A DNA stretch of 64,000 bases from the NCBI GenBank assembly GCA_021234155.1, contig JAJEKV010000102.1, forward strand, positions 800,456 to 864,455, in the 5' to 3' direction. Position numbers and translations under genes: made by a program. Each line of letters starts with the position of its first letter. The first letter of the stretch is position 1. A model generated the notes under the pieces. It searched no databases and was not told where the DNA came from. It was given only the letters and a program-made list of their open reading frames with translations. This stretch comes from Isoetes taiwanensis (lineage: Eukaryota; Streptophyta; Lycopodiopsida; Isoetales; Isoetaceae). Positions 43,100-55,479 of the stretch are shown here, piece by piece.

Positions 43100-46000
43100 C
43101 CTCTGCTTCAAGACATCCCAGAGCCAGCATGACCTACTTAGTTCTGTGGATCAGAAGCCGCCCACTCGATTTTTTGCACTGAATCTTAGTTCATGCATCT
43201 TTAATCTTCCTTCTCGTTCCTGTTTGCTCTGTATCTGCGTCTCTTTTGCTTAAGTCCTCTGCTTTCCTAACACAACCCATCCATAAACTGCGAAATGCAG
43301 TGCTGCAGTGGTGGGATGTGCATGCTGGTTTGCCTATTCCTAAACAGCCATAGCCACGCCTTTGAAGGAATGGGGGCTGGATGACCGGAGAGTTTACAGC
43401 CAGCAGCCAGTTTGGAGCAGTCACAAGCATATATTCTAGGCATATGCGGCATATACCGGATATGCCCAAAACCCTGACAAACGGGTTGCCCCTAGGGGGC
43501 AACAAAAAATATTGCAAGACCTAGCCAGAAAGAAATGCAACCTCATTAGATTTTACAAACCGCGTACCATACATTCTGGCGCACATGGAATTGGAGCGTA
43601 AGACCCACAAACCTTTGTGACATCAAGGATTTTTCGGGGGCCTCTAAGCCGGAAGGTGGAATGTATGATCCGGATGGGCAATGCCACGAAACATCATGGC
43701 GGATCAACAATTTGATAAAAACTCACGTCTTCAAAAAATTAGTGACCTTTAACTATTATATTTTTTTCTGGAACTTGAGATATGGCATAGGGGAGTGCAA
43801 AAAATATTCAAAAAACGTTAGAGGTTTTGTTTTTTGCATGTCTTGTAAACCCCATCCAAGGAAAGGGCATAATAAAATTACCTTGAGTCCTGTTGGTAAA
43901 TCCCGTAATCCCACGCTTTACAAGCACCGGTTCATTCTTTAAGTTATCTCACCATTACTAGACCGACCTTAGCATTTTCGGGCTGACAGTTAGTAGGTCC
44001 ATGCAAAGATCCTAAGCAAAGTCATTGGTGCAGACCAAACGAGGATATCTAAAAGGTGAAGGTTTGACAAACCGAATCCGATTAGTCAAATTTGGATGGA
44101 AATGGCAAAATCATCCGGTCGTGGAAGTGATCTAAAGCAGTCCAACAATCGGATATCCCGACTCATTTAAGAATGTTGTACTTGGGTACCGCAGGGCTTC
44201 AAAGCATCTACTGACTAGCCCCAAACATGACCGGTAGAATGAAAGTTATGCACATATGACACAAGATGCTTGTTCATCTCTTCGTAATCGTGCGCAATTA
44301 ACAATAAGTTCAAAATTTCGGTTCAAGTTGATAACTCAGGTGCAACAAAAGTCGACAAAATTTGAAGTCGCATCCGATTACCAAGCAAGACCGGACACCT
44401 ACCGACGAGGGCAAATTGCACGGGGTATTTCCAACATTCCTCTTAAAGAAAATGCCTCAAAACTTAGCTCACTTTTACATAGCTTAAAATCCCATCCTGT
44501 TCATGTTTAGAAATCATATTATTGCCTTGGTCTCTCCAATGAATCCTTGAAATGTCTATTATGCATACTCCATCATTTGCAAAGGCGATTTCGCTGATAA
44601 ATTTTTTGGCCGATTGAGGATATAACCTTTGGTAAGAAGATTTTTCGCGACCACCCGTTAAGCAAGAAGGAAATATCATCGGTGTGAATAGATATTTCCC
44701 CCTCGTCTATAAGAGCTTCAAAGAGACTATACCATTCTTGTTTTGAAGTGTTTTTCTAGAATAGGGCATTAGGCAACTTCATCGACCAAGTTAATTATTT
44801 TACATATTATTTGCCTCGATTTTAAAACGGCGCAACATGTGAGAATGAGCGACCGAAATGTTATCCGAATTTGAAGTCGTGATAAGAACCTTTAAGTGGC
44901 CTATACCGATATTGAATCACCGATTTGAACTTGACCAAGAAGATGCCACATCTGCAGAAGTTACGAGAATAGGGTTTTCTTATGATAGAAGTAAAAAGAT
45001 AACTTAGGCACACCGATTTTAGATCCTCATCAAACGCAAAATGAGCAACAACCACATGTTTTGCATTTGAAACATCGCTTTAAGAATCACGGTCTTCAAA
45101 CCGAATTAAGGAAATAAGCACAACCTAAAGATCTAAAAATAAAAAAAAGACTATGGATCCAAAGCAACAAAAATGAAAATCAAGAAAGCCTAAATTGGTG
45201 AAGAAGATTATCTACCACCCGTTTGCTTCCATAACGATGGCGAAAAGCTGGCCTCTTTTACTCGGCCCGGATCCATGCAGCCTAGCCATTCAAATGCTTC
45301 CATAACGATGGCGGAAAGCTTCTCGGGATTCTTGAGCAGAGCACAACCAAGATGGACATCTTGTTGTATTGTAGAAGCTCCATCTATCGGTTTTGGAATA
45401 TGAAGGAATCGAGGGTGCATTTGTTGTTGAAGAAATGCTTGGTACATCACGAAGAGTGAAGGAATGGGCCGGATGACCGGTGAGAGTTTACAGTAAAGTT
45501 TTAGCAAGGGGCCACCGGCATACTAGGTATATCCCTAATATATACCGATATGCCCACATACCCATATAACAGGGTTTGCCCCCTAGGGGGCAACCCAAAA
45601 ATTGGTACACTTTGTGAATTTGCAATATCCTTTCTCTTGCTTTCTATCTTCGAAGCGGCATGCTAAACATATAGGAGCAAAAGCTCTATTAATAAACCCG
45701 AGAGATGAGACATTATGTGCAATGTTATGCGTTACGTTGTTGTCTGGATCAATCCTCAAACCCTTGAGGAAGATTTTTTATGACCGTAATCGGTGAGAAT
45801 GTAGGCCATTGTTAGAGTTTGTTATTATCATCCATTAGTAGAGTTGCATATCCGTTTATTATCCATTAGTAGGGTTGGCGGTGGGCAACTAATTGATATT
45901 GAAGGTGTCTTTAATAGAAGTGACAAACTTGGTTTGGTATGTGCCGGATTAAGGCAAGTATACCACATAGAAACAGTGCTTTGCCCATGAAGGGTTGCCC

Positions 46001-46130
46001 TCCAATGTCCGAGAAGGGATAATGCGCATAATCTTTGATATATCGCTCCAAATTAAGAATAAGTTCATGATTGTTTAACCCGTTGATCTCAAGAAAACTA
46101 ATGTTAAACACAAATGTTATCCTCGTAACA
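43100..46130. other. unassigned; contains a diverged direct repeat
   Basis: About 120 bp at 43380-43500 recurs, diverged, at 45470-45595: GGATGACCGG, AGAGTTTACAG, GGCATA-rich stretch, ATATACCG-ATATGCCC, and GGGTTGCCCCTAGGGGGCAAC at the end. GCTTCCATAACGATGGCG occurs twice, 73 bp apart (45227 and 45297). Open frames at 44256-44510 (+) and 45208-45507 (-) show no family I know. Confidence 0.45.
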
Positions 46131-46136
46131 TACTAA

Positions 46137-46848
46137 GGGCGAGTCACATGATCATGTTGACACGATCTATGTCACGTTGACATGAACGTTTTTTTAAAAC
46201 AGAGGTCACATGTTCATGTCAAATACCAATTGCCACGCCATTAATAAAAGTACCAAAATTTCAGCCTCTTTCTCTTTCGCAGCCATTCTATCTGAGTCTT
46301 CGTCGATCTTCGATCTTAAGACTTGTTTTCCGATGCTTGTACACATTGTTGCATGATGCCGTAGATCCTCTATCTCGCGACCGATTTTCTTGCTTGGGTG
46401 ATCTTAGATGCTTGTACTGTTGCTTGCCGATCTTAGATGTTTTTGTGGACTAATCTTCGATGTTTTGCACGGATTTGATTTTCTTGCTTGGACGATCTTA
46501 GATGTTTTGCTTGGACTGATCTTCCGATGCTTGTACATCTTTGCCGCATGATGCCGTAGATCCTCTTCCCCTCACGATTTTTCCTTCTCCTCTCGCCGCG
46601 ACCGTTTTTTGCTTCCATTCCTCCCGAAGAAAGAAAATGGGCCGGTCAATTTTCTTTTGAAAGTTGCTACGGTCGTCCGGATATCTAGGTATTCATGTCA
46701 ACATGAACCCATCCAACCTAAGAGGAAGCGGTGGAGACGGATCCATGTTGACGGCAATCCATTCATGTCAAAAACGGATATGTGACCCCTTATTTTTGCA
46801 TTTTGGCGTCATCCATCCATGTTGACATGATCATGTGACCAATACCCC
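46137..46848. mobile_element. PIF/Harbinger-type MITE with TAA duplication
   Basis: A 712-bp element with terminal inverted repeats: left GGGCGAGTCACATGATCATG, right (inverted) GGGGTATTGGTCACATGATCATG. Both ends are flanked by TAA (46134-46136 and 46849-46851), the trinucleotide duplication typical of PIF/Harbinger. The interior repeats GATCTTAGATGTTTTGCTTG-like phrases and twice carries TTGCATGATGCCGTAGATCCTC-like sequence (about 46347 and 46550). No transposase, so non-autonomous. Confidence 0.88.
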
Positions 46849-46859
46849 TAATCATCTCA

Positions 46860-48630
46860 AAAATTGAAAGTTTTGCAAGTTTTGGCTCAAAAATCCAAAT
46901 TAATAAGCTTTTGCAAGTTGAAGCTATGCTAAAACATATCGCGGCAACAAGAAGCTTTTCTCAAAAATATTTAAGGCAACAAGAAGCTTTTGGTAAACAT
47001 GAAGTTTTGTTAGGTGTGTATATTGGCTACGACACCGCTAGGTGTGTATCTCCAATAATAAGATCCGGAAGCTACAGTTCTTACGTAAAGCTCTACAAAA
47101 CTTCTGTTGTTGTTTACTTTTACTTGTTCCCTACCTAAGAAATTTTTCCGGGGCTTGTTTCACGTGCTAGATTGAATAATAGATGCACCGTTTTCCATTT
47201 GTGTTAATGCTCATTATTGGATGCCATGTGGTTGCACAAAGTGCCAACAAAAATAGATGACACTAACCTTCTCTTTTAAAAGTCATGCAAAAGAAGGCAC
47301 TAACCTTCTCTTTTAATTGTTCCAACTCTTCCATTGCACTAACTAAAAGATTGCCGCTGTGAGGATTTCTCCCTGTCAAAACAGCTTGATTGAAAAATAA
47401 TTGAAAACAACGCCAACACCGCAACAAAGAATCGAAACAAAACAGACGGGATGTTTATTTTCTATTCAAAGAATTGAAGCCTTTTGTTTAGAAAAAATGT
47501 GAACTGACCGAGATAAAGAAAGGAACATTGCCCGACTATGAATCGGGTTCTGGGCCATTGCCCAAATACATGTGCATGTATTACTACATTTGGTTTCTTT
47601 GCCGTAAAAAAATGGTGGCAAACCTCCAGGTTAAAATTCGGTTGCAAACTCCATAAAAAGACACTCATGTGCAAAATGCTTAACTGTGGCTCTCAATCGA
47701 GGCTGTGAAGAAAAACTTGGTTCATCCTCCAATTGTTACCGGACTTTGCAACTAAACACTTACACCCAAATTTTGAGATTTCTTAAGCTTTTAAAACACT
47801 AAAACTAGTAGAGCTTTTTTGGCACCACTTTCGAGCCGGGCATCATATTTACAAATTACATGACGAAGCGGTTGGTTTGAGATCACGATCAAAGCTGAGA
47901 TCAAATTCGTTGAAGCAAGATACCAACTTCATTAAGTGATTTGTTCTTAGAATCTAGTCTTTGTTAAAGTGGCAAAGAATAAAGATCATTCTTAACAAAC
48001 TCATCAAACAAACATATATAACGCCAACCGGTGCCCGGAATCCGATGATGATGTTATCACCTGTAATAACGCACCAAGTGCATATTATATTATGTCGGAA
48101 AGAGAAAGCAAAGGTGATGTAGCTTATATGGACCCAAATTCTTGGCCAACGGATGCATTAAATTTTCTCATCTAGAAAATAAAATAACAAGAAAAGAGAT
48201 AAATTTGTATCGATAACCTTGTTTTAACTAACCAAATTATATCGCATAACGGTATTAATATCGATAACGCAGTCGAGGAAAAAAAGCAAACTAATCAAGG
48301 ATGCGGTAATGATACAATCAGGTTCTTTGGATATGAATGGGATACTTTTTCTAAGTTGTTATACAAAATCTGGAGTCCATATGCACTATGAAAAATGGGA
48401 CAAAGGCGGCAAAGGAACCATCGTATAAAACACGTTTTTGCCCCTAACCTTCCACAAATAGAACATTCACAATATGCGATTAAATTTAGGGTTGTCGAAG
48501 TGGAGCATTAAAATGCGGTTGGAATATGAAATAAGAAGAATGAGGAAAAGAAGCGCCTTTTTAATCAAAATGATAAGAATTTGCACGTGTATAAGATATT
48601 GCAATAACCGCGCAAACTTAACAATGATAT
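46860..48630. other. unassigned AT-rich sequence
   Basis: Perhaps 3' part of the RNR1 locus. On the minus strand a phrase near 48050 faintly recalls the RHRP region of RNR1, but I could not confirm further exons. Frames at 46911-47138 (+) and 47462-47674 (-) are unassigned. Confidence 0.3.
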
Positions 48631-48640
48631 TATTCACCTC

Positions 48641-49075
48641 AGCAAGCTTCTCAAAATCAAAATAACGGTTCAATGAAGCTCGATATTTATAAAAATTGAT
48701 TTTCAAGTGTCGAAACATTAAAAGATGCGATAATTATATTCTCGCAAACAAATTGTGGAAGAGCAATTAATGCTAGATTGCGTACATCTGTTTCATCTAG
48801 ACCAGTATAATCCACTATCTCAAAGCATAGGTTTGAAAGATTTTATTGTGCCAAGATTTTGTTATATTACCTTTGCAAGCATTCTCAGAATCGCCCAAAG
48901 TAAGCAAAGGATTACCAAAGAAAGGAAAAAACACAAATCTGCACCTGAAAAGCATGTAAGGATTCCCTGTTTCGATTTGAGCTTCAAGTATTGCAAACCA
49001 AAGCTTTTGTGCTTGAACAACTCGTTTTGCTCTTCCCTGAGCATTATACATATAAAGTTTCAGGTTAAAATTTTT
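48641..49075 (-). pseudogene. RNR1: ribonucleotide reductase large subunit fragment
   Basis: Two exon-like segments on the minus strand. The first (about 49075-48945) reads GRAKRVVQAQKLWFAILEAQ then IETGNPYMLF and ends at a GT donor. The second (about 48700-48641) reads NRYFDFEKLAE, ending at GAG|GTGAAT. Both match the class Ia large subunit (R1), which makes dNDPs from NDPs, in the correct order. The exon expected between them (CNRKSNQQNLGTIK to NLAS, carrying an active-site Cys/Asn/Glu region) is absent; only 240 bp separate them. A frame at 49743-50000 (-) with GGKARKESFFYMSL may be the preceding GGGKRKG region, less certain. Confidence 0.75.
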
Positions 49076-49079
49076 TGGG

Positions 49080-51650
49080 AGTTACATTAAAAGTGATACC
49101 ACCTTCTCTTTGTGAATATTGCTCCATGAGATGAAAAATTGGCAAAGGAACTAGAGGGGAGGCAGCATAGGAGGTGGGAATGCACGGAAGCGAGGGTGCC
49201 CGGGGATCTATCTTTTCAAGCACCATAGTACCCGCCTTAAGAGGGCATATTTTGGAGGGTGCACCACTTAAAATAGTGAGTTTTATGAGCAGAAGAGGAA
49301 GACCTCAAATTCCACATGAGCATACATTTCCTTTATTCGCAAATTCGACAAAAGAAACGGATCAAGATAAGAGATAGATTTTAGCATTATAAAAAGAGAA
49401 CATGCAACCTTTATAAATATGTTGTAGATATACCTCAAATTTGAGAATAGAATAGAATAGAATAGAGAAGCAATTTGGGTCAAAACATGCCAAAAATCAA
49501 ATAACTAACAACAAGGTTATTCATAATCAACATCAAAGCATATCATATTTACATTCTTGTATATCTGGCGATCAATTGCTAAGCAGGGGCATATCGCCAG
49601 GCCACGTGAATCAAGTAACCAAACCAATTAATTTTAGCGCACTACGCCATTTAGAATGGGTACATTCTTGTCATTTTGGTAGATGAGCCCCTTCGTTCCT
49701 GCTAATAAAAGGCGATCAAACATAGACCACAAACAATTGTGCTCAAATTTGAAATGCACTCAAATTTAAGGGTTGTTGTTGAACAATGAGAAGCGGAATC
49801 AAATGCATATCTTTTGTGAACAGCGGTTCCATGTACATTTTGTCCACGGGTACATGGTTGCGAGGACGCCAATCGAGGGACATGTAGAAAAATGACTCTT
49901 TTCGGGCTTTACCTCCTCGAATTGTGGAATAGAAAATGTCGGTAAAAAACATGGGTGCCAGCAGAGTATTCATAAGCACCCAAATTATTTTTCCAAACAA
50001 ACATGACTCGACTCGAGAAGTTCATTTGAAACATCTCGTTCTTTGAAAAAGGCCATTGCATTGTCTACACAAATGCAGCTTCTAATCCGATATGAAGGAT
50101 AACATAATGTTTACCTTGTTGTCCTTAAGGGCACTTGCTGCAACATCAAACATATCCCAAAGACATCACATTCATGATCGAGATGCACGATCGACACTTC
50201 CCTATACAAATGAAGCAAGCAAAGAACCGAGGCAACCATGCTAAAGAAGGGATAATATTAGTTGCGGCATAAAGGTACCAAATGCATTATATAACATATG
50301 TAATGGAAGGTCATTGGCACTTTGAGCGAATATAAAGTAAAAACCAAGACAAATATAAACTTCTAAGAAAATAACTCTCAACCAAGTATGTGTAAGATTA
50401 GAACCCATTCGAGCTTAACCAAACGGTCAAACTGCCGGTGAGTTAATGCCAAAAAAGGATATATTAAAAGGAATGCTCACCAACATCACGCGTTTGCCAC
50501 TTTGACCACAAAGCGGAAGATTGTAAGATCAAGTAATGCCCATTTGAAACTTGAACATAGTCTTCTACTTTTACTTTGAAGCCCAATAATTGAAAATATG
50601 TCATAAATTGCAGAGAATAACAAACAAGATATGGATTAAATGCACACAATCATTTACACAACTTATATAGTTCCAGCTTTATGAAGATCCCACTAGAGAG
50701 GGCGCGATCTATTCTAGGTGACATAACTATTGATGAAAAGTGTTTGGATTTGGTTTATATCGGGAGACTAAAAATTACTGAAAGATAAGTCATCTTCGGC
50801 ACTAGAAACTCGGATATTATCATGGTAACATCTCACAAAGCTCTTGAGTTTAAGAATTAGTAGAACCCCAATTTTAAGATATATAACCCGGTTATATTCA
50901 TCCTTTGGAGCCACATCACTAACCACATTTTAAGCTAGGTCAGTATTATAGGTGTAAACCATACCTAAGTTGGACCGTAGTAGATCCATAAGTCATGAAG
51001 AAGAATGAACTAGTTGCACCATACAATTAGGATTTATAGCAATGCCTATTATGCAAATATCTCAAGGTGGATATAAAATCACAGTATTAGGCAATAAAAA
51101 TGAAGAAAAACCTCATCTCGATCACTCAGATTGGTCCATTGGTAAAGCCCGTATTACTTTTATCCGCTACTCAACAGATTTGATAAAAATGCTAGGCCAT
51201 CAAAGAGATGACTAGAAGGGCTATAATCCTTCAAATGGACGAGATGCAACCATTATTTTTGCTAGTCAAGCTTCAAACATTTTACTCCAAGATCGGCTCA
51301 CATTGGCACCATTAAGATGAGTATTAAGTAGGAACTTCTCTATGTGGGCGATTTGCTCGATCAAGGGTTCAATAACTATGAAGTTCACAATCAAGTGTCG
51401 ATAAAGCAAGATGCCGTGTAGGCACACGAAGTATAATGCACAGGTTGTGCAATATGCATGTAGGGGTGTTGAAGGCGTCGATGGAGCTTTTGCAAAATTC
51501 AAACCCATTAACATAAAATACTTAATATAACATAGCCTATCACAAAGACACACACTCAATAAGAGAATATAGGATTGGATAAAATGAAACGTGCACTTTT
51601 AATCAAATAGCTTGTTCCTTTTCATTCATAGATACATCAGCAAAGCTAAC
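49080..51650. other. unassigned AT-rich sequence
   Basis: Holds a (GAATA)4 microsatellite at 49446-49466 and open minus-strand frames at 49743-50000 (possible RNR1 upstream exon), 50464-50649 and 51266-51559. The last two look coding-like but match nothing I recognise. Confidence 0.3.
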
Positions 51651-51663
51651 CAAAGACCAAGAA

Positions 51664-52075
51664 ATGCTATTCTAGACTTGGTGGCTCGATCGGCTCCAAG
51701 CACGACAGCCGGGCTTCAAAGTGGTTTGCCAAATAAATGTACCCGCGGCCCGTAAACCATCCATTTGCATCTTATTTAAAAGCTCGAGCAACATCCAACT
51801 TTCCATATCTAGCATAAGATAATAAGAGCATTCCATGAAATATCACCCCCCGTGGCATTTAAGGAAATAGCCTCTTTGAAGAGGCCTTTCCTCGCATAAG
51901 CCGCCACAATGGAAGTCCAAGATACTAAGTTCCTCGGGCATTTGGTGAAAGAACCGGAAGTCGCTGCTAGTTGCTCACACCCAGCATAGGCAATGATCAT
52001 TATATTCCAAGAATAGACATTTCGTTTCCAAAATATTAAAGATGAGTAATGCTTCTGAACAAGATTTGCCATATA
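51664..52075 (-). pseudogene. PPR protein fragment
   Basis: The minus strand reads RNVYSWNIMIIAYAGC, then NLVSWTSIVAAYARKGLFKE, then DISWNALI and, after a frame change, LLNKMQMDGLR. These are three consecutive PLS-class PPR repeats. Repeats are shortened relative to 35 residues and stops occur between them. No E/DYW domain is seen. Like the remnant at 4.2 kb it is degenerate. Confidence 0.8.
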
Positions 52076-52089
52076 TTTCTAGTCATAAT

Positions 52090-54700
52090 TATACTTCATT
52101 GCCATCTTTTATGGCTCGCCTTGAAATGTTTCTCCTTGGCGCGAAAGGTCTAGCTCTGGATAGGTCGTGACCGCATCTTGTCTAACCTTGCCTCACGATG
52201 CAAAAGTGCACACGCTAGGTCGATGGGTCATAGTCCACCCAATGATGAAACTAATGCGGCCGTCCTTAATAAAGCATAAGACGATTATGTAGCATTAATT
52301 TGCACCGCATGCATTAATGGCACCGAATCTATATAGTCCGCTAGTTTCTGGAACCACGTTAGAATTTTCGAAGTTACCTTCTTGAACCGGGCAAGTGCCT
52401 CTAATCGAGGTCCGGATGGTTTCGGAAAAATCTCCTTGCATTGGTAAGTTTTGCTAAACTTTTGTAGTTGTAGCTAGACAATGAAAGAGGCGGGCGTCTA
52501 AAGAATATTGCTATCACCGACCCATACATTGATGCATTTATTTACCCGTTGTTAATGCCTTTCCGTGACAAAGGGGTGGAAATGAACATGAGAAATCAAG
52601 CGATAAACCGTCGAAACCGAGGCAAAATGTGTCCATGTTGCAATACTATTTGTATAGACTAAGCACCCACGAATGAATCTGAGAAGGCACCGATGGACTT
52701 AAGTTTGCTTTCAATCCTCTATTGAGCGAAGGGAGATTGACACAACAATGCGTCATAGTTTTTCCTCCTTTTGCTTGCGAGGATCGCCATGGCGATCTCC
52801 TCTAGCAATAACGGTGCTACCTTAGTACATTCACCATCCCCGGAAGGATCCGCAACTGCTTCTTCTAAGCCGAAAGTATGAAAGAGCGTCAATAATTTCT
52901 TTGGAGGAGATCGTAAAGATCCTCGCGAGCCCTTGCCTTAGCTATGCCCGACCCACATAGCTTGATAGGATGCGTGCCGTGTTCTTAATGAGCTTTGGAC
53001 ATGGACTCTCGACTCCTCGGCTTGATGTAGTGGTGGAGTGGATGCAAGCCAATCTACTTTGTAGCCTTCATTTTTTTCGAAAAACGCCTTGTTACCTCCC
53101 TTAAAGGGGGCAGTCTTCCTTTGACATTTTAAGGGTGCCTCTCTAGGTGAATAAAGCTTAACTATTTGCTAAGTTCCATTACACACAGAAGCTCTAGAAT
53201 AGTTGTAGTGGAAGTCTCCTCCTTTAATGGTGGAAGTTCAAGTGCCATATGCTATAACTTCAAAGGTGAAAGGTCCCCTAATTTCTGTGGGCAAAGTACT
53301 ATCTAAACTTTTCCATGCATTGCAGAGTAGGAAGCACCCGATAAGCTAGATCCGCTTATCACGGATGCGCCTTTACTACCGCGAATTGATGGGGAAGCCC
53401 GGCCAAACTATGGCTTGCGGTTAGTTTTCTTTCAATATTTGGCGGTTATGCGTAACAGACTTCCTACAACTCTACTATTGTCTCTCCGTCAAAATGCAGC
53501 TTAACGAGTTGGTCGCTTGCTTTCGGTTATCGACTTCCACTTTCGGAAGATCACAACACGATCCACGATCGTGCTAAAGCGTTTTGTCCACGTTACATTA
53601 TTGTATGCCAATGTCATACTTGTGATGTTTTATCTTTGGTTCCCCTACTTTAGAGGATTGCAAATGCGGTCCCCGCAAGCATCACTTCATGCCACTAACC
53701 AAAGTGTTGAACTTTGCGTACTCAATTATTCAAGGACCTAGGCGTGGTTCACCTGAATTGTGACACCGGGCCTTGATAGAAGGAGGTGTATGGAAATGAA
53801 ATCTCTCAAGCATCTTTGCAACTCCGGGTGACAAAAGAAGGACTTGTGTTTGTTTATTACGCCAAGTGAAAAGAACAAGGCGGGCGGATATGGGAATTAT
53901 AGTGCATATGTGGGAGGGTAAATCGATAAGGTCCAAAACGTTATTCTATGTCACGCTTGAAGATACCACCCAACATCCGGTTTATTCAAGACATCTTGCG
54001 GCTCAAATATTACGACCCCAAGTATTATGACTGACTAGTTCAAGCAAGTAAAAAGCCAATAAAAGGGATCACAAATACAGAGGATAATGGGTCAAGCCAC
54101 CGCCCTCCTATGAATCCTTGAAAAGCCGCTGGCCTAAAATGCAATAGGGATGTAATCGCTTCGATTCTTGCAGATGGAGAAAGTTTCTCAATGACAAGAA
54201 ACCACTGCCGGGGCCTTGAAGGCCCTAAAGGATGACAAGATGCCCACGCGAATGGACAACACGCATTAGGCGCTAGATGCAAGGATATAAACAGGAACTT
54301 GTGCAAAGGATATCGTAATGGAGTGCAAGCAAAATGGGCCTTCGCCAAAGTCGGGTTTCATCTTGAAAGCCGAACTCACCGTGCACACTCAAAAGGACGA
54401 CTACTGTAACATCGACGTAAAGTCTAGTGCACCCCCAAGTGCATGGGCCACGGGATGCAAGTGAGGGAGACAAAATAGTCGCCCCAAAAGAAAAGATATA
54501 CAACCTTCGGCTATGGCATCCACACACTCGCCACTCCTCCCCTCCCGATAATTAGAATCAAGATCACCGGGCCCGGTGGCCATCCGGCCAGAACCCGTAA
54601 AATGCCCAAAAACTGTTCCATGTTGCTCAAACGCCAATCCATCATCGTATTCCCCGCCTCGATGAGCTTAGATTCAACGCAGCCGATGAGAAATGCCCGG
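52090..54700. other. unassigned sequence
   Basis: No family recognised. CpG-containing, gene-like composition with short frames on both strands (for example 53517-53741 +, 54040-54348 -, 54273-54637 -). Decayed coding sequence is possible. Confidence 0.3.
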
Positions 54701-54714
54701 CAAGAGAAAAAATA

Positions 54715-55340
54715 TTGAAGTTGGAACAAGAAAGAAGTTTTTATCCCATGGGTGTTTCATGCTTCAAGAGTGTTAGAATATTTGACCGGCCATCGCTGCT
54801 CCCCTACATGACACACGGGACCAAGTCAAATGATCATTTGCATACCCTATTATGCTCTTTGCCACATGACGTCCTCACCCCGGCGGACCTAGTCCCCTTC
54901 AAAGGACCATTCTTGGGGCATGTTCTCTGGATGGAGAAGTCAAACTTTAATTTCTAGAAATGCCCTAGAAGTTTTTCAAGCTCTAGCCCATTGCCTTAAA
55001 ACCAAGCTCACACAGAAATGGTGCACCAACCTATTTTGTCATGTTAACAAAGTATTACATAAGCGTGGAGGTAAATGTAAGGTAGAGAGTAGGTTATATG
55101 AACGATCTGCTCAACGTAAAACTATCATGGAGGGCAGGATAAATTGGGATCGAAGTGAATGTAAAAGTAAGGAATATGGTATTCCAGCTTTGAAAGAACA
55201 AGGCTGTATACAAAGGGGTTTCCATAGATGGCAGGTTGTATACAAAGGGATTTCTCCATACCCAAGGAACGCACATGCCATATATCCCTTACATAGAGGT
55301 GAATCCACGGCAATTAGTATACCTTTGGCAATTTAAGTGA
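54715..55340 (+). other. coding-like segment of unknown family
   Basis: Overlapping frames 54715-54957 and 54920-55336 include HDVLTPADLVPFKG and EVFQALAHCLKTKLTQKWC, which look like protein-coding sequence split by one frameshift. I do not recognise the family. A 22-bp phrase around GTATACAAAGGG occurs twice, 40 bp apart (about 55206 and 55246). Confidence 0.3.
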
Positions 55341-55479
55341 TATTACTCGGAGGCTCATTCTTGCGCCGTGATCCGAGGTACATGGCTCGGTCCTCGTCTT
55401 CTCTACTGCAGATGCCACTGTAACATTGCTTGGACTTGCCTGGTTCTAGGGTTGATAGAAGGCATCATGCCACTGAAAA

